Below, piece by piece: positions 1 to 7,801 of a stretch of 64,000 nucleotides of DNA (within the stretch, counting starts at the first letter, position 1; each line of letters opens with the position of its first letter). The stretch covers positions 186,001 to 250,000 of the forward strand of contig NZ_PVYW01000011.1 in the NCBI RefSeq assembly GCF_003001675.1, given 5' to 3'. The DNA comes from Cohnella sp. SGD-V74. Lineage in GTDB: Bacteria; Bacillota; Bacilli; Paenibacillales; Paenibacillaceae. Under the pieces are notes generated by a model. The model had not been told where the DNA came from. It was given only the letters and a program-made list of their open reading frames with translations, and did no database searches. The translations under genes and the position numbers were made by a program.

Positions 1-2
1 AG

Positions 3-494
3 TCGCTGCCGGAAGAAGTTGCCGCGGCGCTGGGCAACGTTCCGGTGATTACCGCGGAAATGTGGGCGGAGCTTAAGGAACAGGTCATGACGCACGGATT
101 GTTTAACGCGTACCGGCTGGCGATCGCGCCTACCGGAAGCATTTCTTATATCCGCAACAGCACGGCTTCGATCGCGCCTTGCACGGAGAAGGTCGAAATT
201 CGGGACTACGCGGACAGCCGCACCATTTACCCGATGCCGTTTTTGACGAACGAGAACATCTCGCTCTACAAGGAAGCCTACGAGATCGATCAATTCCGGA
301 TGGTCGACTTGTATGCGGCCGCGCAGCGTCACATCGACCAAGGGATCTCGATGACGCTATACGTCACGGATCAGTGGACGACCGAGCAACTGGCGCGTCT
401 GTACATCTATGCTTGGATGAAGGGAATCAAGACGGTATATTACGTGCGCCAGCGTCTTCAGACCATCGAGGAGTGTGTATCGTGTTCGATCTAA
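3..494 (+). CDS. nrdE: Ribonucleoside-diphosphate reductase alpha subunit, class Ib (C-terminal part)
   Basis: The last 163 codons of the large catalytic subunit of an aerobic ribonucleotide reductase, which converts ribonucleoside diphosphates to deoxy forms in the cytosol. The reading frame is open from the window edge, so the start lies outside. Visible family traits are the stretch ...IAPTGSISYIRNSTASIAPC..., the tyrosine pair in TVYYVRQ, and the C-terminal swinging-arm cysteines in ECVSCSI (C-x2-C), which shuttle electrons from the redoxin NrdH or thioredoxin. Its stop overlaps the start of nrdF by 13 bases, so the two are translationally coupled. The class Ib assignment rests mainly on the adjacent NrdF-type small subunit. 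Confidence 0.95.
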   Translation, partial: SLPEEVAAALGNVPVITAEMWAELKEQVMTHGLFNAYRLAIAPTGSISYIRNSTASIAPCTEKVEIRDYADSRTIYPMPFLTNENISLYKEAYEIDQFRMVDLYAAAQRHIDQGISMTLYVTDQWTTEQLARLYIYAWMKGIKTVYYVRQRLQTIEECVSCSI

Positions 495-1447
495 AAGTGT
501 TCGAAGCCGTCAACTGGAACCGGACCCAGCAGGAGTTGACGAAAGTGTTCTGGGATCAGCAGTGGAAGCAAATCTGGTTCCCCGAAGAAATCGCCGTCAG
601 CAAAGACGTGAAGCAGTGGCAGGACTTCGCGCATCAGGATACGTATAAGAAAGTATTCGGCGGCCTTACGCTGCTCGATACGATTCAGACGAATATCGGG
701 ATGAACGTCATTGCCCGTCACGCGCCGGACCTGCAAGAAAAGGCGCTCTATACGGTGTTCGCTTCGTTCGAAGCCATTCACGCGAAGTCGTACTCGTATA
801 TTTTCACGACGCTGTGCACGAACAGCGAGATCGATGCGATCTTCGAGTGGGTTAAGCAGAACGAGTATTTGCAGTACAAAGCAAAGCGGATCAGCGACGT
901 CTATCTGGCGATCGAGGAAGACGATCCGGTGTCCTTGTGGAAGGCGATGTTCGCTTCCGTCATGCTGGAATCGTTCCTGTTCTACTCGGGCTTCTTCTTC
1001 CCGCTGTATCTGGGCGGCCAAGGCACGCTTCGGAACAGCGCGGAGGTCATCTCGCTCATTCTGCGGGACGAGTCGATTCACGGCGTTGCGGTCGGTTATT
1101 TCGCTCAGCAGCGGTTTAAACAATTTTCGGCGGAGCAGAAAGAGCAGCTGACAGTGTGGGCGTATGAGTTCTTGCTGGACCTGTACCACAACGAGCTCAA
1201 CTACACCAACGACTTGTATGCGGAAACCGGTTTGAGCCCGGACGTGAAGAGCTATGTTCGTTACAACGCGAACAAGGCGCTGATGAACATCGGCTTCGAG
1301 ACGATGTTCCCGGACGAGGAAGTCAATCCGATCGTCATGAACGGAATTCGCAACGAGGGATCGACTTATGATTTCTTCTCGCAAAAGGGTTCGACGTACG
1401 CCGTGGCGAAGGTAGCTCCGATTACGGACGATACGTTCCGGTTTTAA
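482..1447 (+). CDS. nrdF: Ribonucleoside-diphosphate reductase beta subunit, class Ib
   Basis: Small radical-generating subunit, 321 residues, the usual NrdF length. It carries the dimetal-tyrosyl cofactor that starts catalysis in NrdE. Metal-ligand segments are visible in order: FEAIHAKSYSYIF (Glu, His and the radical Tyr region), MLESFLFYSG, and LRDESIHGVAVGY (Glu and His). I place the start at GTG 482, preceded by GAGGAG about 9 bases upstream inside nrdE; the frame is open much further upstream, but that part is only nrdE read in another frame. A terminator hairpin follows 34 bases after the stop, so nrdEF ends a transcript here. No nrdI is in view; it may lie upstream of the window. Confidence 0.96.
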   Translation: MFDLKVFEAVNWNRTQQELTKVFWDQQWKQIWFPEEIAVSKDVKQWQDFAHQDTYKKVFGGLTLLDTIQTNIGMNVIARHAPDLQEKALYTVFASFEAIHAKSYSYIFTTLCTNSEIDAIFEWVKQNEYLQYKAKRISDVYLAIEEDDPVSLWKAMFASVMLESFLFYSGFFFPLYLGGQGTLRNSAEVISLILRDESIHGVAVGYFAQQRFKQFSAEQKEQLTVWAYEFLLDLYHNELNYTNDLYAETGLSPDVKSYVRYNANKALMNIGFETMFPDEEVNPIVMNGIRNEGSTYDFFSQKGSTYAVAKVAPITDDTFRF

Positions 1448-1480
1448 CCGATTGAATACTGCGTTCCCGAAACGATACGA

Positions 1481-1517
1481 GAGGCTGTCCAACAAGCAGT
1501 TGGCAGCCTCTTTTTTT
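1481..1517 (+). terminator. Rho-independent terminator of nrdEF
   Basis: GAGGCTG(T)CCAAC pairs with GTTGGCAGCCTC around a five-base loop, with a single bulged T, and is followed directly by seven T residues. Confidence 0.9.
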
Positions 1518-1532
1518 CTTCATGGACCGCTA

Positions 1533-1562
1533 TTGTGCAAAGACGCGAAGTTAATGTACAAT
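1533..1562 (+). promoter_or_regulatory. Probable promoter of the TetR gene
   Basis: TTGTGC at 1533 and TACAAT at 1557 are separated by 18 bases, a reasonable vegetative promoter. The operator-like dyad at 1576 lies just downstream, where a bound repressor would block the start region. Confidence 0.5.
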
Positions 1563-1575
1563 AGTCTCGGACGTA

Positions 1576-1593
1576 ATACATACACAGATGTAT
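1576..1593 (+). promoter_or_regulatory. Operator-like dyad upstream of the TetR gene
   Basis: ATACAT and ATGTAT form arms around six bases. The same AATACATACA...TGTAT pattern recurs just after the gene at 2244, which fits a binding site for the TetR protein encoded between them. The link is inferred. Confidence 0.45.
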
Positions 1594-1621
1594 CTAATTT
1601 GGATGGCGGGGTTTGTCTATC

Positions 1622-2221
1622 ATGAGGAAAAACAAGTTTCAACTGCGCAGCGAGGCCACTTACGAGAAATTGATGACGGCCGGCGAGGAAGTTTTCTGCG
1701 AGAGGGGCTTCTCCAGCGCCACCATTGACGAAATTTCCAGCCGGGCCGGCTACACGAGAGGGGCCTTCTATGCTCAATTTGAGAGTAAGGAAGTTTTTTT
1801 TCGCAGATTGATCGAGTATCGCCAGCAGATGAGAGCGGATACCCATGACCTTCTGGAACAGCGATTCCGTGCCGGAGCAACTTTGCCGGAACTGGTTTCT
1901 TTCCTGGCGGAGGGCTTGGTCGCGTACATCGAGAAATCACCGGAGTGGATTTTCGTCTACATCGATTATTTTATGCAGGCCGAAGACCGGGACGCTGTAC
2001 AGAAGTTGTTCAAAGCCTATTACGAGAGCTGGATTGCAGAGACGAAAGGAAACCTGGAATGGCTGCGGGACAAAGGCTTGATCGCGCGGGAAGTCAATAC
2101 GCTGGAAATCGCGGAGCAGCTGTACGCGCTGTTGGACGGGTACATCACGCATTATAATTTGTACGGAAAACCATTGGAAGGCTCGAAGATAGCCGGGTTC
2201 ATTCTGAAGCTTCTGCAATGA
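1622..2221 (+). CDS. TetR/AcrR family transcriptional regulator
   Basis: A 199-residue DNA-binding repressor. The N-terminal helix-turn-helix is clear: TYEKLMTAGEEVFCERGFSSATIDEISSRAGYTRGAFYAQFESKEVFF, with the TetR hallmark GAFYxxFxSKE. The C-terminal ligand domain (about residues 60-199) has no recognisable ligand signature. ATG 1622 is preferred because GGCGGGG sits about 10 bases upstream, while the in-frame TTG 1613 would overlap that site. Related dyads lie before (1576) and after (2244) the gene, so it may control itself and the surface-protein operon that begins 77 bases downstream. That regulatory scope is an inference from position. Confidence 0.88.
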   Translation: MRKNKFQLRSEATYEKLMTAGEEVFCERGFSSATIDEISSRAGYTRGAFYAQFESKEVFFRRLIEYRQQMRADTHDLLEQRFRAGATLPELVSFLAEGLVAYIEKSPEWIFVYIDYFMQAEDRDAVQKLFKAYYESWIAETKGNLEWLRDKGLIAREVNTLEIAEQLYALLDGYITHYNLYGKPLEGSKIAGFILKLLQ

Positions 2222-2243
2222 AGTCTTCAGCACGTCAAATTAA

Positions 2244-2258
2244 ATACATACATGTATA
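2244..2258 (+). promoter_or_regulatory. Second operator-like dyad, before the SLH surface protein
   Basis: AATACATACATGTAT contains the perfect palindrome ATACATGTAT at 2248-2257. It shares AATACATACA and TGTAT with the site at 1575-1593. It lies about 40 bases before the SLH gene start, suggesting shared control by the TetR protein. Confidence 0.45.
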
Positions 2259-2297
2259 TATTAAAATTGACATTCATTATTCTTGGGAGGAACCGTT

Positions 2298-4883
2298 ATG
2301 GGAAGCACTTCTATTCGCAGTACCGTCGCAGTAGCTGCCTTATTCCTCATCGTTCGCTTTGGCTCTTCCATCTCGGCCGCGCCTGAAGGTTTAAGCGGAA
2401 CGGCAGCCTATTCAGGGAAAATCATCGTTGATAGAACGCCTCCGATCATCGATATAACCGGCCTGGAAGAAAGCGGAGTGTATCAGGACGAGGCCAGATT
2501 AGCCGCATTCTCCAGCGACCTGTTGTCCGGACTAAAGGGAGAGGTTAAGGTGTTCCTGGACGGCATACCTTACCCGAACCACTTCCCGGTATCTTACGGA
2601 GGCACGCATATTTATCGCGTAGAAGCCGAAGACAGGGCAGGCAACAAAGCTTCCAGGGACGTCCCCGTTATCGTGAATAAAGCGCCGACTTTGACGGTCG
2701 ATCATTGGGATTCCCATTTTCAGAATGGGCATGTGAATCTTACGGTCAGGGGTACCGTTTCGGATGCTTATAAGGAAGATATATTGACGTTGTATTATCG
2801 CACGGAACACGGTTCGCGAGTCGCTTTCAAGACGATAGAGCTTAACGGAAACGGGACGGCGAGTTGGGAAGAGACGATAGAGCTGGAGAGCGTTCCGGCC
2901 GGCACTCATTCAATCGAGCTTGTGGCGGAAGACCTGTTCGGCAGAACGTCCGCAGCATCCCCTTTGTCGTACAAAGTTTACAACCGAAAGCCGGTTGTGA
3001 CGGTCGTGACCGACAAAGGACAGTTGTTAATCGGTAAAGACGGGATGCTTCGAGAGGGATCGAATGGCCGCACGATTGATGACGGGAAGCTGATTATCGA
3101 AGGGACCATTGTCGATGAGGATGAGGATACCGATCTGGAGGTGACTGCCGCATTCGGCGGGCAGTTGAAAGCGGCGGCCGTCGGCGGGACCAACTGGACG
3201 CTTGAGCTGAGCGCGACCGATCTGGGGGGCTTGGCAGAAGGGCGGTATCAAGTGACCGTGGAAGGAGCAGACGGCGTATCGGGACCGGAAATCGAGACGA
3301 TTGATGGCTCAGGACCTTCCAGACTGGAGGATATCTATACGATTAGCGTAGATCGGACGCCGCCGGTATATCGCTCGTTCGAGTTGTCGGCCGATCCGAA
3401 CGGCGTCATCGTGATTCCCGACTATGATGAAGCCCCTTATCGCTTGCTCTTCTCGCCGGACGGTGAAGAGGCTTGGACGGAATCTCCGCTGGCAGCGTTG
3501 GGCGATCGGTTGTTTGTCATCGCCTGCGATAGGGCGGGCAACTGCGGCGACCGGCAGGAGATCGCTTTGCCGTATCTCCCGAAGCTGATCGTGTACGTGA
3601 ACGATTTGCCTAGAAACGCGAATATCGCAGATATCGCTTTATTGGAAACAGCTATGGCCAATGTTGGAAGGTTGGATACGGATTTGGACCGGAGACGCCT
3701 GCTAGAAGCGGATTCGAGTATTGCGACTCTCGCTGGCGGCGCATTGCAAGATGAGCTCGAACAGCGCCTCTCAGGCAAATGGCTGGAGTATGTGGTTCAT
3801 CATCTATCGGATGCCACGATTGCCGATTTGGAGAGAATAGGGGCCCGTAATCTCGTATCCGGATTATTGGGCGATTATCGGCAGTATTTGCTTGAATACC
3901 AATCGGATCAAGAGAATCCGCCGCTAGATTCCTTACGCATCCAGTCGAGTGTAGATCTGGTTAACGCGATCGTCTATTTGAACGAGAAGATCGAAAACGG
4001 ATTGTCGGCCGAGATTACGATAGCGGATTATCGCAATGCAGGCATCGTCGAGCTGGTGGATAGCTATCTGGCCGATTACACGAAGGCGCTTATTGACGCC
4101 AAGGGGGAAGGCCGTATTGGCCAACAGGAAATTCAAACCGTTATCCGGACAGTAAACGCGATTAATAAAAGTACGCCGCCTCCATCAGGCGGAGGAGGAG
4201 GCGGCATGACGAATCCGACGCCGACTGCTCCAGAAAACCCGGTTCCGGAAGACGAACTGGGAGAAGAGGCTGCGACGGGGCCTGCGAAGGAACCAAACGC
4301 CGTCGATGTTCGCTTTGCCGACGTAAGCGAGACCTTCTGGGCTTATGAATCGATCCGCGCTGCAGCGGCGAACGGCTGGGTGAGAGGCTACGAGGTTAAC
4401 GGCGAACGGTTGTTCAGACCGAATGCGCAGGCGACTCGGGCCGAGGCGCTGACGATTATGCTGAACGGACTCGGAGCCGACAAAACGATCATTTCCAAGG
4501 GCGAAGGGGAATTCCCGGACGCGAAAGGAAAGTGGTATGAAGCCCAGGCGCTGCTCGGCTTCCGCTTGGGGATTGTATCGGGGTATGCCGACGGTACATT
4601 CCGCGGCGAAAATAAGTTGACTCGAGCAGAGGCGGTTAAAATGTTCGCGGCGGCGTTCAACCTCTTGCCATCGGATGAGGTAAATCTTCCATTTATAGAC
4701 GTCGACCGCAACGCCTGGTATGCCGATTCTTTGAATGCACTGTATCGCAGAGGGATTATTAAGGGCAACTCAGGGAATCGATTCGTGCCGGATCGGTTCA
4801 TTACAAGGGCGGAACTGGTTCATATCTTATATCCCCTGAAGAAGCAGCCAGCGGAAACCTATGGAGGAGAAACGAATGAATAA
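2298..4883 (+). CDS. Surface protein with Ig-like domains and three SLH domains
   Basis: An 861-residue secreted protein. It opens with a signal peptide (hydrophobic VAVAALFLIV, Ala-rich cleavage region near residue 28), then Ig-like repeats of the type VDRTPPIIDITG...GLKGEVKVFLDG and VDRTPPVYRSFELS, a helical middle section (about 440-620), a Gly-rich linker with six Gly near residue 632, and three C-terminal SLH domains (about 670-860; VRFADVSETFWAYESI, FPDAKGKWYEA, FIDVDRNAWYAD). SLH domains bind pyruvylated cell-wall polymer, so the protein should be anchored non-covalently outside the wall. ATG 2298 follows GGGAGG. The segment LIIEGTIVDEDEDTDLEV...GGTNWTLELSATDLGG resembles the end of the next protein. 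Its ligand is unknown. Confidence 0.9.
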   Translation: MGSTSIRSTVAVAALFLIVRFGSSISAAPEGLSGTAAYSGKIIVDRTPPIIDITGLEESGVYQDEARLAAFSSDLLSGLKGEVKVFLDGIPYPNHFPVSYGGTHIYRVEAEDRAGNKASRDVPVIVNKAPTLTVDHWDSHFQNGHVNLTVRGTVSDAYKEDILTLYYRTEHGSRVAFKTIELNGNGTASWEETIELESVPAGTHSIELVAEDLFGRTSAASPLSYKVYNRKPVVTVVTDKGQLLIGKDGMLREGSNGRTIDDGKLIIEGTIVDEDEDTDLEVTAAFGGQLKAAAVGGTNWTLELSATDLGGLAEGRYQVTVEGADGVSGPEIETIDGSGPSRLEDIYTISVDRTPPVYRSFELSADPNGVIVIPDYDEAPYRLLFSPDGEEAWTESPLAALGDRLFVIACDRAGNCGDRQEIALPYLPKLIVYVNDLPRNANIADIALLETAMANVGRLDTDLDRRRLLEADSSIATLAGGALQDELEQRLSGKWLEYVVHHLSDATIADLERIGARNLVSGLLGDYRQYLLEYQSDQENPPLDSLRIQSSVDLVNAIVYLNEKIENGLSAEITIADYRNAGIVELVDSYLADYTKALIDAKGEGRIGQQEIQTVIRTVNAINKSTPPPSGGGGGGMTNPTPTAPENPVPEDELGEEAATGPAKEPNAVDVRFADVSETFWAYESIRAAAANGWVRGYEVNGERLFRPNAQATRAEALTIMLNGLGADKTIISKGEGEFPDAKGKWYEAQALLGFRLGIVSGYADGTFRGENKLTRAEAVKMFAAAFNLLPSDEVNLPFIDVDRNAWYADSLNALYRRGIIKGNSGNRFVPDRFITRAELVHILYPLKKQPAETYGGETNE

Positions 4884-5565
4884 ATCGTCGAAATGGATGG
4901 CTTTCCTCATTGTTGTTTCGGTATTAGGCATTGGACTGGTCGGACTGCAGCACAAGCACAAGGCTGCGGCTGCAACGGATAATGAGGGAATCTTGCTTGA
5001 ATCTCGCACCTTCCAAAACTCGAATGGATGTACCTTTAAAATGACCTTGACTTATACAGACGGAATCTTAAGACCTGCTTTCTGTGGAATGCCGGCATTT
5101 GCGACTCCTCTTGATTTTGAGGAATATGACTATTACTATGTGCTGGCTCATAACTCAGGAGCTGTCATATATTCGTTAGACATTCCTGCTAATCTGGCCG
5201 AATTAGGTTCCATTGCGGATCCGACCACGATGTCCATTGGGGGAGCTCTCCATTACTCCCGACTTTACGGAATTCCGAAACGGAATATCGCTCCGGACAT
5301 TCTCATCTCGACGAATGGAGAACTGATTTCCTCTTCGGGAGTTATCAGGATAACGGGAAAAGCGTGGGATCAAAATCGGGATACCCTCCGGGTAAGCGCA
5401 GCGTTAGGGGGAGTCCTGCGAATGGATACGATTGCGGATGCTCCAAGAGCAGCTCCTGGTGCGGATAATTGGGTGCTGGAGTGGGAAGCAAGCGAAATAG
5501 CCGAAGGCACATACGAGAACTTGGTCGTGACGGTGGAAGAGCTGTCCAACTTGAACCCGCGTTAA
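4876..5565 (+). CDS. Secreted protein sharing a domain with the upstream SLH protein
   Basis: A 229-residue predicted exported protein of unknown function, with an N-terminal hydrophobic segment (WMAFLIVVSVLGIGLVGL) and an Ala-rich cleavage region. The last ~80 residues (GVIRITGKAWDQNRDTLRVSAALGGVL...NWVLEWEASEIAEGTYENLVVTVEEL) parallel a domain of the preceding SLH protein, with the same order of GT/GK-D-x3-DT-L-V-A-GG, NW-L and EG-Y/T-V. This looks like duplication of a beta-sandwich module. ATG 4876 follows GGAGGAG and overlaps the previous gene by 8 bases, so the two are coupled. It has no SLH domain and might be retained by binding its neighbour; this is speculation. Confidence 0.75.
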   Translation: MNKSSKWMAFLIVVSVLGIGLVGLQHKHKAAAATDNEGILLESRTFQNSNGCTFKMTLTYTDGILRPAFCGMPAFATPLDFEEYDYYYVLAHNSGAVIYSLDIPANLAELGSIADPTTMSIGGALHYSRLYGIPKRNIAPDILISTNGELISSSGVIRITGKAWDQNRDTLRVSAALGGVLRMDTIADAPRAAPGADNWVLEWEASEIAEGTYENLVVTVEELSNLNPR

Positions 5566-5577
5566 TCGCGGGTTTTT
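5554..5577 (+). terminator. Terminator overlapping the stop codon
   Basis: CCCGCG and CGCGGG arms surround TTAAT, followed by five T residues. The TAA stop of the secreted-protein gene sits in the loop, so the operon ends here. Confidence 0.9.
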
Positions 5578-5697
5578 CGCTTTATACGGCGGGCTTTTAC
5601 AATAGCTTTACAATTCAGGGGAGGAAAGATGGTAATATCGGACTAAAGGTTCTATTGGCCTTGCACAGATATCGGCAATCGTGAAGGAGCGATTTCT

Positions 5698-6909
5698 TTG
5701 AACGTTGGGCAACAGGAGACAGGACGGAACTCTTCTGCCAAGGCAGCCTCCGTCTGGGAGGTTCTGCGAGTATCAACTAAGTTAGGTCTGACCTCATTCG
5801 GAGGTCCGGTTGCCCATCTCGGCTACTTCCACGATGAATACGTTCGGCGCCGGAAGTGGATGGATGAGAGGAGCTATGCCGATCTCGTAGCCTTGTGTCA
5901 GTTTCTTCCCGGTCCCGCAAGCAGTCAAGTCGGGATAGGAATCGGCATTGCAAGAGCCGGATTATGGGGCGGGTTCGCTGCTTGGGCAGGCTTTACGCTG
6001 CCTTCCGTTGTTGCATTGGCGCTTTTTGCATTTGTACTGCAAGGTTATGACCTGGCGAATGCAGGATGGATTCATGGGCTTAAAATCGTTGCCGCAGCCA
6101 TCGTAGCCCACGCCATAGTCGGTATGGGGCAGAAGCTAACGCCTGATCGGGATCGCGTTACCATCGCTGCAGCCGCTGCAACGATTACGTTGTTATGGCC
6201 AGAAGCGTATGTCCAAGTGTTCCTTATTCTCGTCTCGGGCATGCTTGGGTTAAGGCTGTACAGGGGGAGCAAGGAGACAGCCGGTCACCATATTCGGATT
6301 TCTATCTGCAAAGGTGTGGCTGTGGGTTGTCTTGCTTTATTCTTTGTCCTCCTGGTTACGCTGCCTCTCTTAAGACAAGCGGCGGACATCGAATGGATAG
6401 CTTTATTCGACAGCTTTTACCGTTCGGGGTCCTTGGTGTTCGGGGGCGGACATGTCGTGCTGCCTCTGCTGGAGCGTGAGGTTGTACCGACGGGGTGGGT
6501 GAGCCAGGAACATTTCTTGGCGGGCTACAGCGCCGCTCAAGCCGTTCCGGGACCTTTATTTACATTTGCAGGGTATCTCGGAGCGATGTCTGGCGGCATG
6601 ACAGGAGTCGCAGCTGCGACGATTGCCATCTTTTTGCCGTCTTTCCTGCTAGTTGTCGGTGTATTGCCGTTCTGGAGCGAACTCCGCAGCAATCCGAACG
6701 TTCAAGGAGCGCTGGTCGGGATTAATGCCGCGGTCGTCGGAATCTTGCTGGCGGCGTTGTATGATCCCTTGTGGACGACGGCAATTCTGAGTGCGGCGGA
6801 TTTTGCCCTAGCGCTTCTGTTGTTCATTATGCTTGTCTATTGGAGACTTCCGCCCTGGATCGTCGTGGTTGTCGGCGCTATTGGCGGAGTTCTGCTCGAG
6901 TATCTATGA
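5698..6909 (+). CDS. chrA: Chromate transporter, long-chain ChrA family
   Basis: A 403-residue inner-membrane protein of the CHR family, which exports chromate. It shows the two-halved architecture of long-chain ChrA: the first half has GLTSFGGPVAHLGYFHDEYV and LCQFLPGPASSQVG, the second repeats the theme as SGSLVFGGGHVVLPLLEREVV and YSAAQAVPGPLFTFAGYLG. About ten hydrophobic segments are visible. Translation most likely starts at TTG 5698, with AAGGAG about 9 bases upstream. It stands alone, with a terminator before it and an oppositely oriented gene after it. No ChrB-like regulator is adjacent. Transport of other oxyanions cannot be excluded from sequence. Confidence 0.92.
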   Translation: MNVGQQETGRNSSAKAASVWEVLRVSTKLGLTSFGGPVAHLGYFHDEYVRRRKWMDERSYADLVALCQFLPGPASSQVGIGIGIARAGLWGGFAAWAGFTLPSVVALALFAFVLQGYDLANAGWIHGLKIVAAAIVAHAIVGMGQKLTPDRDRVTIAAAAATITLLWPEAYVQVFLILVSGMLGLRLYRGSKETAGHHIRISICKGVAVGCLALFFVLLVTLPLLRQAADIEWIALFDSFYRSGSLVFGGGHVVLPLLEREVVPTGWVSQEHFLAGYSAAQAVPGPLFTFAGYLGAMSGGMTGVAAATIAIFLPSFLLVVGVLPFWSELRSNPNVQGALVGINAAVVGILLAALYDPLWTTAILSAADFALALLLFIMLVYWRLPPWIVVVVGAIGGVLLEYL

Positions 6910-6915
6910 AACGAT

Positions 6916-7620
6916 TCATCTTCTGATCGACTTGGCAGTCACTTTACGTTTGTTAATGAGCTGGATTAAAGAGGTAATCAGCGGACTTCTGGCTGCCGCT
7001 CGGCATTGGCCGGCATTTAATGTCGGGTTCAGAGGAACCGACGCCAACATCAGGTTATTAGGGTTGCTGCCAGCAGGCACATGACCAGCGCTGTCCAGCC
7101 CGGGCGTAGGGTCTGTATTTCTGTTCGTAACGGGATTATAGAGTAATGCATGTCCGAATTCATGGGCCAGCACTCTAACGCGGGCAGGAGATTGCGAGGC
7201 CATAATGACCGTTGCGATTCTGGGACCGGATTGCCCGGAAAATTTCAAAGTTGCACCGACCGTTCGATTATTCCTAAATGTAGTTCCCTCCACATAGATC
7301 ACCGTAATATCTAGTCTGGTACTGCCCGGCGGCCTGAAATTAATGAGATTTCGTATTTTCGCCGGCTGGTTGCCAAAACTAACGGACTGATCGAACTCCT
7401 TATCCGCAACAATCGTTGTGACTCTCGATATTCGTCTCAAGAAAAAGGTGATTCCGCACTGTTCCCAGATCGCGCTAGCCAAGTTGTTGATATCCTGAGT
7501 AATCATTTGATTCGTAATGGGATTGTTCCTGGTGACTACAGCGTACACGTCAACGCCTAACAATTGCCGGGGTCTGGCCAATTTCGATTTTTTGTTTGTC
7601 GCCGATCGCGGTTGGGTCAC
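6916..7620 (-). CDS. Putative zinc metallopeptidase-like protein (HEFGH)
   Basis: A 234-residue protein of unknown role. The central part contains VLAHEFGHALLYNP at 151-163, a classic HExxH zinc site (H153, E154, H157). A further His (H180 in SAGH) and a Met (NNLM, residue 191) follow, as would be expected for a third ligand and Met-turn of a metzincin-like fold, though spacing is longer than the strict HExxHxxGxxH. No signal peptide is visible; the N-terminus is basic and low in hydrophobics. GTG 7620 is the start, with GGAGG upstream on the minus strand. It is a convergent neighbour of chrA with 6 bases between stops. A non-secreted protease or a catalytically dead relative are both possible. 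Confidence 0.6.
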   Translation of the reverse strand: MTQPRSATNKKSKLARPRQLLGVDVYAVVTRNNPITNQMITQDINNLASAIWEQCGITFFLRRISRVTTIVADKEFDQSVSFGNQPAKIRNLINFRPPGSTRLDITVIYVEGTTFRNNRTVGATLKFSGQSGPRIATVIMASQSPARVRVLAHEFGHALLYNPVTNRNTDPTPGLDSAGHVPAGSNPNNLMLASVPLNPTLNAGQCRAAARSPLITSLIQLINKRKVTAKSIRR

Positions 7621-7731
7621 TTGTCCCTCGACCTCCAGTTGGTAGAGAATACGTTAAAGTATTCAGCGGGATGGAGGTACGCTTGTACACCAGCCTGTGC
7701 CGATTACGCCAGTCAACTTGTATCCCAATGA

Positions 7732-7782
7732 TTGACATGATGCGTTCGACCGTGATATATTGTGCATGCACAACATGCACAA
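7732..7782 (+). promoter_or_regulatory. Promoter and large dyad operator of the ABC-ytrA-type operon
   Basis: TTGACA at 7732 and TATATT at 7756 are 18 bases apart. Starting at the last bases of the -10 is a perfect inverted repeat: TTGTGCATG at 7760-7768, CACAA, then CATGCACAA at 7774-7782. It is placed to occlude the transcription start, and the operon encodes its own YtrA-type GntR regulator, the likely binder. Confidence 0.7.
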
Positions 7783-7801
7783 TTTGGCGGGGAGGTACGG
7801 T

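Noticed and set aside
491-1495. A 334-codon minus-strand frame across nrdF
   Set aside because: It is the complement of nrdF, whose metal-ligand motifs are unmistakable.
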